Source: Leeuwenhoekiella palythoae (GTDB taxonomy: Bacteria; Bacteroidota; Bacteroidia; Flavobacteriales; Flavobacteriaceae). Taken from it: DNA of 64,000 nucleotides. The stretch is from assembly GCF_900130045.1 (NCBI RefSeq), contig NZ_FQXT01000003.1, positions 310,001-374,000 on the forward strand, given 5' to 3'. A model generated the notes under the pieces. That model saw only the letters and a program-made list of their open reading frames with translations, had not been told where the DNA came from and searched no databases. Made by a program: the position numbers and the translations under genes. Below are positions 43,252 to 51,336 of the stretch, one piece after another (the stretch's first letter is position 1; the number at the start of each line of letters is the position of its first letter).

Positions 43252-45411
43252 TTAAGCTGCTTCTTCTTTTTTTACAAATATTTTCTCCGGTGTTAACGGA
43301 AGGTCTCGCATACGCTTACCTGTTGCGTTGAACACTGCGTTGGCAATAGAAGCCGCAACACTCGTGATCCCGAGTTCGCCTATACCTTTGATCCCCATTT
43401 TATTAGCGATCTTATCTTCTTCGGGAAGATACACCACATCAATATTGGCCATATCTAGATTTACCGGTACGTGATAATCTGCAAACGACCGGGTGATGAA
43501 GTTCCCAAAATTAGGCTCCACCTCCGTACGCTCGGCAATCGCCATTCCTGCACCCATCACACAACCTCCTATGATTTGCCCGAACGCTGTTTTGGGGTTT
43601 AGGATTTTTCCGCAGCTTGCGACATTAAGCATACGCTTGATGCGAAAAACACCCGTGTCTTTATCTACCCACACTTCGGTAAAATTGGCTCCGAAAGAAA
43701 ACACACTGTGCGCTTTATACTCTTCGTCAGGTTCTGCAGTGCCTTCGGCTTCCAGAGTACTTAATTGCGCGGCTTTCATTAGAGCAACAGTAGTCGTTGC
43801 GGCAGTTTCACCGGCTTTATCCTTTAAGTCTTTTAGTGCTTGTTCGCACGCGGCACGAGCCCCATTAGCAAACGAAGCAGCTCCCCAAGAACCTCCCGAA
43901 CCGGGCGTTACCGGATATTCAGAATCTCCTAACTCCACATCTACCTGCTCCACCGGAATATCTAGATATTCTGAGACGGTTTGGGCAAGTATGGTGTAAC
44001 TTCCTGTACCAATATCGGTAGCATCCATTTGTAAGGTGGCCCAAACGGCATCGTTTTTCAACTCCAGTATGACCTTCGCCGAAGTTTTCATATAAGGTGC
44101 GCGTCGAGAAGCTGCACTGACCCCGTAACCTACCAGCCAATTTCCTTCAGACTTTGATGCGGGTTTCTGAGGGCGGTTTTCCCATCCAAATTCTTTAGCC
44201 CCCAGACGCAAACATTCATTCAGCAAGCGTGAAGAAAAAGGTTTGCCGTTACTGGGGTCTACCTGCGTATCATTTTTGATTCTAAAGGCAATGGGATCCA
44301 TGTTTAATTTAAATGCCATTTCATCCATAGCCGACTCGAGTGCGAAGCTTCCTGTAGCTTCTCCCGGAGCCCGCATTGCAAAGGGGGATTGCAAATTCAT
44401 AGGCATCAAACGATGTGTCACACTGTTATTAGGCGTTTTATATAACATCTTAGTAACCGTTCCGCAGGCCTCTTGATATTGCTCATAGGTTGAGGTGTGA
44501 GAAAGCGTATCGTGGGAAAGCGCAGTTAAGGTTCCGTCGCTTTTCGCACCTATTTTAATGCGTTGCTCGTTACGCTGACGCAAATTAGTATTGGTAAACA
44601 TTTGATTACGCGAAACCGTCAGTTGCACGGGGCGATTAATAGCTTTAGAGGCCATAAGCGCCAAAATCACGTGCTGCTTGGCTGCGAGTTTAGAACCAAA
44701 GCCACCACCTACATAAGGCGACATTACCCGTACGTTCTTTTTATCGATCTGAAAGGTATCGGCAATCGTGGTTGCTGCGTTATCGATCATTTGCTGACTG
44801 GCATAGGCTTGTACATTGCCGCCATTCCACGAACCAATGATCGCGTGCAGTTCCATAGGGTGGTGATGTTCTATGGGCGTAACATAGGTTTCATCTAACG
44901 TAACATCAGCCTCTGCAAGACCTTCAGCGACATTACCTCTGCTATAATCAGACTGCTCCGTGGGGGTATATGCCTTTCCTTTTGAAGCTTCAAAGTCAAT
45001 ATCCGGCGTTTCTTGTGCATACGTATATTTCACCAATCTTGCGGCGTATTGCGCTTGCTCAAAGGTTTCAGCAACCACAAGTCCTACATATTCTCCGTAG
45101 TAATGCACCTGATCACTTTGCAACACCGGTTGAATACTTGTAGTTGATAACGGGTGTAAATCTTTATCATATTGTGCCAATCGTTCTGCATTCTTATAGG
45201 TGATCACGGCAAGCACGCCCGGTTGTGCTTCGGCCTCCGCGGTATCAATGGCAGTGATGCGTCCTTTAGCAATCGTACTGTTGATCCCTTGTGCATAGAC
45301 CAGATTCTTGACCTTAAATTCCGAGGCATATTTCGCCATTCCGGTAACTTTAAGCTTCCCTTCAACCCGATCAATTGGGTTTCCGGTTCCTTTTGATGTA
45401 TTTAAATTCAT
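43252..45411 (-). CDS. Molybdopterin-binding subunit of a PaoABC-like aldehyde oxidoreductase
   Basis: A 719-residue catalytic subunit of the xanthine-oxidase family. The N-terminal a/b hammerhead domain (DRVEGKLKVTGMAKYASEF) is followed by the Moco domain with VGGGFGSK, APGEATGS, GSGGSWGAASFANG and the catalytic GIGELG Glu near residue 676. It is closest in layout to PaoC/YagR, which oxidises aromatic and other aldehydes to acids in the periplasm. It ends a three-gene operon (2Fe-2S, FAD, Mo), 15 bases after the FAD subunit. Xanthine dehydrogenase activity is the alternative but less likely. Confidence 0.9.
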   Translation of the reverse strand: MNLNTSKGTGNPIDRVEGKLKVTGMAKYASEFKVKNLVYAQGINSTIAKGRITAIDTAEAEAQPGVLAVITYKNAERLAQYDKDLHPLSTTSIQPVLQSDQVHYYGEYVGLVVAETFEQAQYAARLVKYTYAQETPDIDFEASKGKAYTPTEQSDYSRGNVAEGLAEADVTLDETYVTPIEHHHPMELHAIIGSWNGGNVQAYASQQMIDNAATTIADTFQIDKKNVRVMSPYVGGGFGSKLAAKQHVILALMASKAINRPVQLTVSRNQMFTNTNLRQRNEQRIKIGAKSDGTLTALSHDTLSHTSTYEQYQEACGTVTKMLYKTPNNSVTHRLMPMNLQSPFAMRAPGEATGSFALESAMDEMAFKLNMDPIAFRIKNDTQVDPSNGKPFSSRLLNECLRLGAKEFGWENRPQKPASKSEGNWLVGYGVSAASRRAPYMKTSAKVILELKNDAVWATLQMDATDIGTGSYTILAQTVSEYLDIPVEQVDVELGDSEYPVTPGSGGSWGAASFANGARAACEQALKDLKDKAGETAATTTVALMKAAQLSTLEAEGTAEPDEEYKAHSVFSFGANFTEVWVDKDTGVFRIKRMLNVASCGKILNPKTAFGQIIGGCVMGAGMAIAERTEVEPNFGNFITRSFADYHVPVNLDMANIDVVYLPEEDKIANKMGIKGIGELGITSVAASIANAVFNATGKRMRDLPLTPEKIFVKKEEAA

Positions 45412-45426
45412 AATGTTATTTTTCGG

Positions 45427-46419
45427 TTAGGCTTCTTTTGAATAGGCTTGTTCTAGGGTACGTACAATGGCTTTAATTCCCATAGGGACTTTATACGCGT
45501 TGTGTTCTAGTGTACGCGCATCGGCAAGTGCCAATTGTGCGGCTTCCTCAAAATTCTTAGTAGTAGGCTCTTTTCCTATTAAATAATCTTCTGCTGCGGT
45601 AAGCTTCCAGGGTTTGTGTGCCACGCCACCCATCGCCAGACCAACATCGGTGACCACACCGCCTCTTACCTTTAAACCTGCCGCTACCGAAAGAATCGCA
45701 AAAGCATAACTCGAGCGCTCCCGAATCTTTAAATAATGATAGTGTTGGGTAAATTGGGGTTTAGGCAGTTCGATCGCTGTGATGAGTTCGCCAGGTTCAA
45801 GGGTATTGTCTAATTCCGGTTGTTTGCCCGGTAAACGGTGAAAATCTGAAAAATCAATAGTCCGCTCACTCCCGTCTGGGGTTTGCACGGTTACCGTAGC
45901 TTCCAGCGCGGCCAGTGCTACGCACATATCTGAAGGGTGTGTCGCAACGCAGCTTTTGCTCCAACCAAATATCGCGTGCTGCGCATTGGCTCCATCCAGT
46001 GCTCCGCAACCGCTTCCCGGCTCGCGTTTATTGCACGGCATAGAAGTCTCAAAGAAATAAGGACAGCGCGTGCGCTGTAACAGATTCCCACCATTGGTGG
46101 CCATATTGCGTATCTGTGCAGTTGCTGCCGAAAGCATCGCCATCGATAGCAATGGGTACTGCTTACGTACCTCAGGATGATTTGCGGTTGCAGCGTTGCT
46201 TCGGGCTGCTCCAAGTGTGAGTCCGCCCACGGCATTTGAGGTGATGGTATCATTATCAAGATCGGCCACTTTGATTAAAGCTTCAGGGCGCTCTACATCC
46301 TCTTTCATCAGGTCAACCAGATTGGTTCCTCCGCCCAGATATTTGGCGTGCTCTTGTTCCTGTACGGCTGCTAAGGCTTGTTGTTTTGTTTTAGCTTCTA
46401 TATAATTAAAAGGTCTCAT
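45427..46419 (-). CDS. FAD-binding subunit of the PaoABC-like oxidoreductase (with 4Fe-4S ligands)
   Basis: A 330-residue PaoB/YagS-type subunit. The FAD domain has KYLGGGTNLVDLMK near residue 28 and NGGNLLQRTRC near 110. The cysteine-rich stretch TRCPYF, PCNKREPGSGC and CVATHPSDMC (about 118-170) gives the extra [4Fe-4S] cluster typical of PaoB but absent from eukaryotic xanthine dehydrogenase. It transfers electrons between the 2Fe-2S subunit and FAD. The 2Fe-2S gene is 97 bases upstream. Confidence 0.92.
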   Translation of the reverse strand: MRPFNYIEAKTKQQALAAVQEQEHAKYLGGGTNLVDLMKEDVERPEALIKVADLDNDTITSNAVGGLTLGAARSNAATANHPEVRKQYPLLSMAMLSAATAQIRNMATNGGNLLQRTRCPYFFETSMPCNKREPGSGCGALDGANAQHAIFGWSKSCVATHPSDMCVALAALEATVTVQTPDGSERTIDFSDFHRLPGKQPELDNTLEPGELITAIELPKPQFTQHYHYLKIRERSSYAFAILSVAAGLKVRGGVVTDVGLAMGGVAHKPWKLTAAEDYLIGKEPTTKNFEEAAQLALADARTLEHNAYKVPMGIKAIVRTLEQAYSKEA

Positions 46420-46516
46420 AAATACTTTTTAGTTTGTTGGCGTAACCGAAGAAATACTACTCTAAGGCTCGCCTAAAATTTGATTGTAAATCTCTCGTAT
46501 GCGTGTACGAACTCAT

Positions 46517-47317
46517 TTACTGTTCTCCGGCTTCTTTTAATTCAGCCAAACTTGCAAAGCGCCATTTCGGTTGCTCCTCAACCCCACTTTGCACTTCTTT
46601 TACAGCTTGTACAATATTGTTGTAAGCTCCACAACGGCAGATATTACCAGACATACGCTCTCTGATCTCTTCTTCGCTAAGGTCTAGGTTGGTGGTCACT
46701 TTTGTAAAATCTCTGGTTACATAACTAGCCTCTCCTTGTTTAGCCTCATCTAATAAAGCCACCGACGAACACAACTGTCCCGGGGTGCAATAACCACATT
46801 GAAAGCCATCATGCTTTAAAAAGGCTTTTTGCATAGGGTGTAAACCAGCCGTATTGGCCAGTCCTTCAACGGTTTTGATCTTTTTGTCTTTACACGTTGC
46901 TGCAAGCGTGAGGCAAGAGAGTTTACGCTTACCATCTATCATTACCGTACACGCTCCACATTGTCCGTGATCACAACCTTTTTTGGTCCCGGTAAGTTGT
47001 AAATGTTCGCGTAAGGCATCAAGCAATGTAGTACGGGAATCAAGTGTTAATGGATTTTGCTTTCCGTTAACATGTAGATTCACTTCAACCTTGTTCAATA
47101 AGGCGTCTAAATCGTCTTTTGAGGTCCCCGCTTGGGTTTGCGCAAGCAATTCTGAAGAGAAATACGGCGTAGCCATAACGCTCATACTGGCAGCAGAGAT
47201 CTGCCCTAAGAACTTTCGGCGCGAGTCGCCAAAGATGCCCAGCTGATCTAGAATTTCTACTTCATCATCAGTGAGTTGAGCTTCCTTTAGCGGTTGATGT
47301 GCTTTTTGTTTTTTCAT
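46517..47317 (-). CDS. (2Fe-2S) subunit of the PaoABC-like oxidoreductase with Tat signal
   Basis: A 266-residue PaoA/YagT-type subunit and first gene of the operon. Residues 32-60 form a twin-arginine signal (SRRKFLGQ followed by a hydrophobic stretch) preceded by an extended 30-residue N-region, so the assembled complex should be exported to the periplasm. The plant-type ferredoxin domain has CDHGQCGAC and a fourth Cys, and the helical domain has CGYC and CRC, giving two 2Fe-2S clusters. Start is ATG 47317. Confidence 0.93.
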   Translation of the reverse strand: MKKQKAHQPLKEAQLTDDEVEILDQLGIFGDSRRKFLGQISAASMSVMATPYFSSELLAQTQAGTSKDDLDALLNKVEVNLHVNGKQNPLTLDSRTTLLDALREHLQLTGTKKGCDHGQCGACTVMIDGKRKLSCLTLAATCKDKKIKTVEGLANTAGLHPMQKAFLKHDGFQCGYCTPGQLCSSVALLDEAKQGEASYVTRDFTKVTTNLDLSEEEIRERMSGNICRCGAYNNIVQAVKEVQSGVEEQPKWRFASLAELKEAGEQ

Positions 47318-47517
47318 AGTTTACTGTTGAAGTTTTTCGGTTTTTAGCGTGATCAAGATGATCAAAAGATTCGGTACACCTTGAAATACGCCAGTTTTCG
47401 AGCCTTAAGTCTTCAAGATATCAATAATAGTCACCACCGGCCTTTGTACTGCTCCCAAAACATTCTTAAGAAAATCCCTAAAAAGTCATAAACTTTCAAG
47501 CCTAAAGATTTGCCTAA

Positions 47518-49656
47518 ATGAGTTTTAATACGGAAATTTTAAATCTTAATCGTAAACCTATGCGTTGCTGTTTCTTCCTATCCTTGCTCGTTGTGCTGTT
47601 GGCTACTTTTGTACTTACAGCTCAAGAAACCCATAAATACACCAACCAACTTATAGAAGAAACGAGTCCGTATTTGTTGCAACACGCTCACAATCCGGTG
47701 GACTGGCAGCCGTGGAGTGATGCGGCATTTGCCCAAGCCAAAGAAGAAAACAAACTGGTCGTGGTGAGTATAGGCTACTCGTCGTGCCACTGGTGTCACG
47801 TGATGGAAGAAGAAACATTTTCGCAGGAAGATGTGGCACAGGTGATGAATGAAAACTTTATCAATATCAAAGTAGATCGAGAAGAGCGACCTGACGTAGA
47901 TCAGGTTTATATGAAAGCGGTACAACTCATCACGGGCAAAGGGGGCTGGCCACTGAACGTGATCGTGTTACCCGATGGAAAACCTTTGTATGGCGGCACC
48001 TACCACAAAAAAGACGAATGGCTGCAGCTGCTCAACAGCTTATCAAAAACCTATGCCGAAAAACCTGAACAAGCGGCTGCATTTGCGCAGCGCCTCACTA
48101 CCGGAATTCAAGAAGAACAACAGCAGGCTGCGGCAAATACCAGCGTGCAGTACCGGCCGGAGCTTATAGAAACCCTGTTCAACACCTACCAACAAGAATG
48201 GGATATGAAAAATGGAGGGCGCAAGGGTTTTGAAAAGTTTATGCTTCCTGCGCACCTTAACCTGTTGCTCGATTATGTGAGCCTTACCCAAGATGCGAAA
48301 TCTAAAACCTTTTTAGAGCAAACCCTTGATGCCATTGCAATGCGCGGCGTGTATGATCACGTTTCCGGAGGTTTTTTTAGATACAGCGTAGACCCGTTGT
48401 GGAAGATTCCGCATTTTGAAAAAATGCTGTCAGACAATGCCCAACTTATTAGCGTATATGCCAGAGCCTATACCTTGTTTGACAAACCCATCTACCGCCA
48501 GCGCGCAGAAGAAACCATCACCTTTCTTAACAACCAATTCAAAACCAAAGAAGGCAGCTTTATCGCCGCGCTGGATGCCGACAGTGATGGCAAAGAAGGA
48601 GGCTATTACCTGTATAATACCAACCAATTGGAGACCGCTATCACTACCGAAAAAGAACTTTTTGACGCCTATTACACGCAAGAACCACTCTCTCGTTTTG
48701 AGACCGATATCCTACACCTCTACCCTACACAAACCGATGCAGCCTTTGCCGCATCGTATAAGCTGTCAGCTGAACAAGTAGCCCAACTCATCACTCAATG
48801 GAAGAGCGAATTGCAACAGGTGCGCAGTACCCGAAGCCTGCCGCGTGCAGATGATAAGATCATCGTTCCCTGGAATGCGATGATGATCTCCGGTTTGGTG
48901 GCCGCAGCCCATAGTTTTGAGCAACCCGATTATCTTAAACAAGCAAAAGCGCTTTACTCGGTTTTAATGCAAAATGCTTACAAAGATGGAACCCTAATGC
49001 ATTCGTATAAAGCCCATAGCGATACAGCACCGGCATTTCTTGATGATTATGTATTTATGAGTCAAGCCACCCTGGACCTGTACAGCAGTACCACAAATAC
49101 GGAGTATTTGGAAACCCTAAACCAACTCATCACCGATACCCAAACGCATTTTAAAGACGCAAATTCGCCTTTTTATACCTTTAACACCGGCGACGAACTC
49201 ATCACCAACATCATCACGACCAATGATGGCGTGCAACCCTCAGCCAATGCCTTGCTGGCGCAATTACTGTTTAAACTGGGGCATCTTAACTACAACACTG
49301 CCTATCTTGAGCAGTCCAAAGCGATGCTTCTGGCAATGCACGACAACCTAAAAGAGCAGCCCTGGAGTTATACCCAATGGCTTGCCCTGGCCATACAGCA
49401 CAGTTATCCTTTTTATGAAATTGCCGTAGTAGGTCCTGATGCCGTACAACGCATTGACGACTTTAGCAGACAACCCGTAGCTAACCGCCTGCTCATAGGC
49501 ACTACCGTAGATAGCGAGCTTCCTCTATTTGAATCACGCTTTGTACCCGAAAAAACCTATATCTACGTCTGCGAAGGCCGTGCCTGTAAACTTCCCGTCA
49601 CCACCGTAGCACAAGCTTTAAAACAATTAGAAGCTGTAGAGGGGTTTGGGTTTTAG
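47518..49656 (+). CDS. DUF255 thioredoxin-domain protein (YyaL/spermatogenesis-associated 20-like)
   Basis: A 712-residue protein. The hydrophobic stretch at 18-35 ([18 protein letters not shown]) is a signal peptide; ATG 47560 would give a shorter n-region and is an equally possible start. The DUF255 thioredoxin-like domain carries NPVDWQPW and the redox motif SSCHWCHVM near residue 90. The remaining 500 residues form an (alpha/alpha) barrel like cellobiose epimerases ([23 protein letters not shown]). Function of the family is uncertain. Its GC-rich codons contrast with the AT-rich KAP gene downstream. Confidence 0.87.
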   Translation: MSFNTEILNLNRKPMRCCFFLSLLVVLLATFVLTAQETHKYTNQLIEETSPYLLQHAHNPVDWQPWSDAAFAQAKEENKLVVVSIGYSSCHWCHVMEEETFSQEDVAQVMNENFINIKVDREERPDVDQVYMKAVQLITGKGGWPLNVIVLPDGKPLYGGTYHKKDEWLQLLNSLSKTYAEKPEQAAAFAQRLTTGIQEEQQQAAANTSVQYRPELIETLFNTYQQEWDMKNGGRKGFEKFMLPAHLNLLLDYVSLTQDAKSKTFLEQTLDAIAMRGVYDHVSGGFFRYSVDPLWKIPHFEKMLSDNAQLISVYARAYTLFDKPIYRQRAEETITFLNNQFKTKEGSFIAALDADSDGKEGGYYLYNTNQLETAITTEKELFDAYYTQEPLSRFETDILHLYPTQTDAAFAASYKLSAEQVAQLITQWKSELQQVRSTRSLPRADDKIIVPWNAMMISGLVAAAHSFEQPDYLKQAKALYSVLMQNAYKDGTLMHSYKAHSDTAPAFLDDYVFMSQATLDLYSSTTNTEYLETLNQLITDTQTHFKDANSPFYTFNTGDELITNIITTNDGVQPSANALLAQLLFKLGHLNYNTAYLEQSKAMLLAMHDNLKEQPWSYTQWLALAIQHSYPFYEIAVVGPDAVQRIDDFSRQPVANRLLIGTTVDSELPLFESRFVPEKTYIYVCEGRACKLPVTTVAQALKQLEAVEGFGF

Positions 49657-49687
49657 ATGTGAGATTTGAGACGTTAGAGGTTAGAAT

Positions 49688-49765
49688 AAAGAGAATAGAA
49701 GAGAGAGAAAAGACGGATTAACAGTTGGCAGTAGCAGTTTTCTGTTTGTGGTTTGTGGTAGGTAG
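49688..49765 (+). repeat. Dispersed repeat unit A-B, copy 1
   Basis: Contains segment A (GAGAATAGAAGAGAGAGAAA, about 49691-49710) and then segment B (GGCAGTAGCAG...TTTGTGG...GGTAGGTAG). Copy 2 at 50478-50569 carries the same two segments in the order B-A, as expected for pieces of a longer tandem array. Confidence 0.7.
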
Positions 49766-49823
49766 ACTTTAGACTTGAGACGTGAGATGCTAGATTAGGT
49801 TGTTTTACGTCTAGAATCTAACG

Positions 49824-49843
49824 CCCTTCCTTTGAAGGAAGGG
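49824..49843 (+). repeat. 20-bp palindrome CCCTTCC...GGAAGGG
   Basis: CCCTTCCTT and its complement surround a 2-base centre. It is one of several CCCTTC/GAAGGG palindromes in the cluster. Confidence 0.75.
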
Positions 49844-49890
49844 TTGGGGATGGATGTTTTCAAAAGAACACACGGCAACATCCCTCTAAA

Positions 49891-49908
49891 TCTCCCTTCG
49901 AAGGGAGA
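49891..49908 (+). repeat. 18-bp perfect palindrome
   Basis: TCTCCCTTCGAAGGGAGA is self-complementary over its full length. Confidence 0.8.
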
Positions 49909-50105
49909 CTTGGGTTATTGACTTTTTATCAAAATCCCGATTAACTCAAATACTCTACCTACACTTGAAAAGCTCCCTGTGATGAGATGCTGAAACTAGT
50001 TCAGCATGACACTTTTGTTATTTCGATCAGGTTACCTTTGCCATTGTTTCCGCGCTGCTTGTCCCAATGAAGATTGGGAATTGTATCGCGTGTTAGTAGC
50101 ACGCA

Positions 50106-50179
50106 TTGTCATTTCGAGCGCAGTCGAGAAATCGCATCTGGAGTGCACTTTATTAAAAGTCCTCATCCCCAGCCCTTCT
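50106..50179 (+). repeat. Dispersed repeat with TTTCGAGCGCAGTCGAGAAA core, copy 1
   Basis: The core is an inverted repeat (TTTCGA/TCGAAA-like) followed by TCGCATCTGGAG and a pyrimidine-rich CCTCATCCCCAGCCCTTC. A second copy lies at 50284-50355. This is a familiar flavobacterial intergenic repeat type. Confidence 0.8.
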
Positions 50180-50200
50180 GTTAGCTTGTTGTGTGATCTT

Positions 50201-50216
50201 CCCGATAGTTATCGGG
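50201..50216 (+). repeat. CCCGATAGTTATCGGG palindromic repeat
   Basis: A 16-bp inverted repeat with one central mismatch. A perfect relative lies at 58579-58598 between AGCS and purC. Confidence 0.8.
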
Positions 50217-50283
50217 ACTAGTCGAGATGACTGATAATGTCTAAACCCGAAGGGTTATACAGAAAAGTAGCTTTTGAATCAAT

Positions 50284-50355
50284 TTGTCATTTCGAGCGCA
50301 GTCGAGAAATCGCATCTGGAGCACCGCGTCAAAAGCCCTCATCCCCACCCCTTCT
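50284..50355 (+). repeat. Dispersed repeat with TTTCGAGCGCAGTCGAGAAA core, copy 2
   Basis: Matches copy 1 (50106-50179) over about 72 bases, with near-identity across the core and divergence in the spacer before the CCTCATCCCC block. Confidence 0.8.
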
Positions 50356-50370
50356 CCCGCAAGAGAAGGG
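50349..50370 (+). repeat. CCCTTCTC/GAGAAGGG inverted repeat
   Basis: Two perfect 8-bp arms around CCGCAA. Confidence 0.7.
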
Positions 50371-50407
50371 AGTTTGATTCCTCTTCCATTAAAAAATCAT
50401 AACCCCC

Positions 50408-50469
50408 ATACCCGAAGGGTTATACGAATTCAAAATTCCCTTGGTTCTGAATAGCTGCAAGAAGCTCTG
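50408..50469 (+). repeat. Dispersed repeat ATACCCGAAGGGTT, copy 1
   Basis: About 60 bases starting with ATACCCGAAGGGTT and ending with GAATAGCTGCAAGAAGCTC, repeated with few changes at 50646-50705. Confidence 0.75.
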
Positions 50470-50477
50470 GATTAAGT

Positions 50478-50569
50478 CGGCAGTAGCAGTCTTCAGTTTG
50501 TGGTAGGTAGAATTGAGATATTAGATATTAGATATGAGATAAAAGAGAATAGAACAGAGAGAAAAGACG
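50478..50569 (+). repeat. Dispersed repeat unit B-A, copy 2
   Basis: Segment B (GGCAGTAGCAG, then CAGTTTGTGGTAGGTAG) comes first, then AT-rich TTAGATATTAGATAT filler, then segment A (GAGAATAGAACAGAGAGAAA). The order is permuted relative to copy 1 at 49688. Confidence 0.7.
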
Positions 50570-50645
50570 TTTTTAAAATACGAAAGTAGAAATTAGAAAT
50601 ACGGAAAAACAGTGTGTGGTTTACTGTTTTCAGTATTGAATACGC

Positions 50646-50705
50646 ATACCCGAAGGGTTTTACAAATTTAAAACTCCCTTGGTTCAGAATAGCTGTAGGA
50701 AGCTC
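50646..50705 (+). repeat. Dispersed repeat ATACCCGAAGGGTT, copy 2
   Basis: Second copy of the 60-base unit at 50408-50469, here continuing into CTCCGAAGGACAGGAGC. Confidence 0.75.
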
Positions 50706-50797
50706 CGAAGGACAGGAGCGATAGCGACGCGGAGCTGACAAAGCGGTTTTTGCCTGATAAGGCAAAAAATTCCTAAGCGAGGGGGTCTTTTCTTTTG

Positions 50798-50829
50798 TTA
50801 CTTTTCTTTGGACAAGCAAAGAAAAGTAA
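50798..50829 (+). repeat. Hairpin repeat TTACTTTTCTTTG/CAAAGAAAAGTAA
   Basis: Perfect 13-bp arms with a 6-base loop. The motif type recurs in many bacterial genomes as an intergenic repeat and marks the right end of the repeat cluster. Confidence 0.8.
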
Positions 50830-51024
50830 GGAACACCATTAAAACCTAATACTACTCAATTCGACGCTAGGAGATCAACGCAATCTTGTACAACCCCTCT
50901 CTCAAACTTTAACCCGAAACGCCTTACAAAAAATCAGCTGTTTGTGCATAGTATTGCAGGGTTTGGCATAGTTCGGGAAGGGTTTGTATAGGCATGCAGG
51001 CAAGTTCGAAATTTCCGGGGGTTT

Positions 51025-51067
51025 CCTTCGGTATTGGTTCGGTATTCCTTCGGTACTGGTTCGGGTC
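51025..51067 (+). repeat. TTCGGTA tandem repeat
   Basis: Two units of about 21-22 bases (CCTTCGGTATTGGTTCGG.. and CCTTCGGTACTGGTTCGG..), each itself made of two half-units. It lies 270 bases before the KAP gene. Confidence 0.75.
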
Positions 51068-51253
51068 AAAAACGGGTCGATAAGCGGCAGGTTTGGAGTT
51101 TTAAAATACCCTGTTCTTAAAAAATGGGACTTTACCGAACCAAATACGACCCACACTGCACCATGACCCGAAGAATGTGCCTTATACCCTATTTACAGCA
51201 TCCCGTAAGTAAGGTTGGGTATTTATACCGATATTGTTATAAGTAATAAAAGT

Positions 51254-51329
51254 TCCTGATATCACAAGACATATAAGGGGATAATGGGTATATTTATCCT
51301 GATATCACGAGTTGTAAGCCATATAAACA
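51254..51329 (+). promoter_or_regulatory. Direct repeat TCCTGATATCAC before the KAP NTPase gene
   Basis: TCCTGATATCACAAG (51254-51268) and TCCTGATATCACGAG (51297-51311) are 43 bases apart, about four helical turns, and each is followed by AAGnCATATAA. Two tandem protein-binding sites (operator or activator) are likely. A TATATTTA box between them (51290-51297) is one base from the -7 consensus. Confidence 0.4.
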
Positions 51330-51336
51330 AAACTAA

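Larger units (their letters stand above)
49657..51336. repeat. Gene-free repeat cluster (1.7 kb)
   Basis: No credible gene was found over 1680 bases. The first 1170 bases are a mosaic of direct repeats and perfect palindromes listed separately. The last 500 bases carry a TTCGGTA tandem repeat and a direct repeat before the KAP gene. The composition resembles dispersed intergenic repeat families of Flavobacteriaceae. A short ORF at 50493-50819 on the minus strand is an artefact of these repeats. Confidence 0.75.

Noticed and set aside
43493-43999. 168-codon plus-strand ORF inside the molybdenum subunit gene
   Set aside because: Antisense shadow of a clearly conserved gene; no independent domain or promoter.
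50006-50221. ORF of 71 codons on the plus strand in the repeat cluster
   Set aside because: It runs across two repeat families and a palindrome, has no recognisable domain and no credible start context.
50493-50819. ORF of 108 codons on the minus strand in the repeat cluster
   Set aside because: Its sequence is made of the dispersed repeat units; the product is low-complexity and Ser/Phe-rich with no family signal.
49657-50830. CRISPR array
   Set aside because: Repeats are diverged, of different lengths and irregularly spaced; no constant 24-40 bp repeat with unique spacers and no cas genes.
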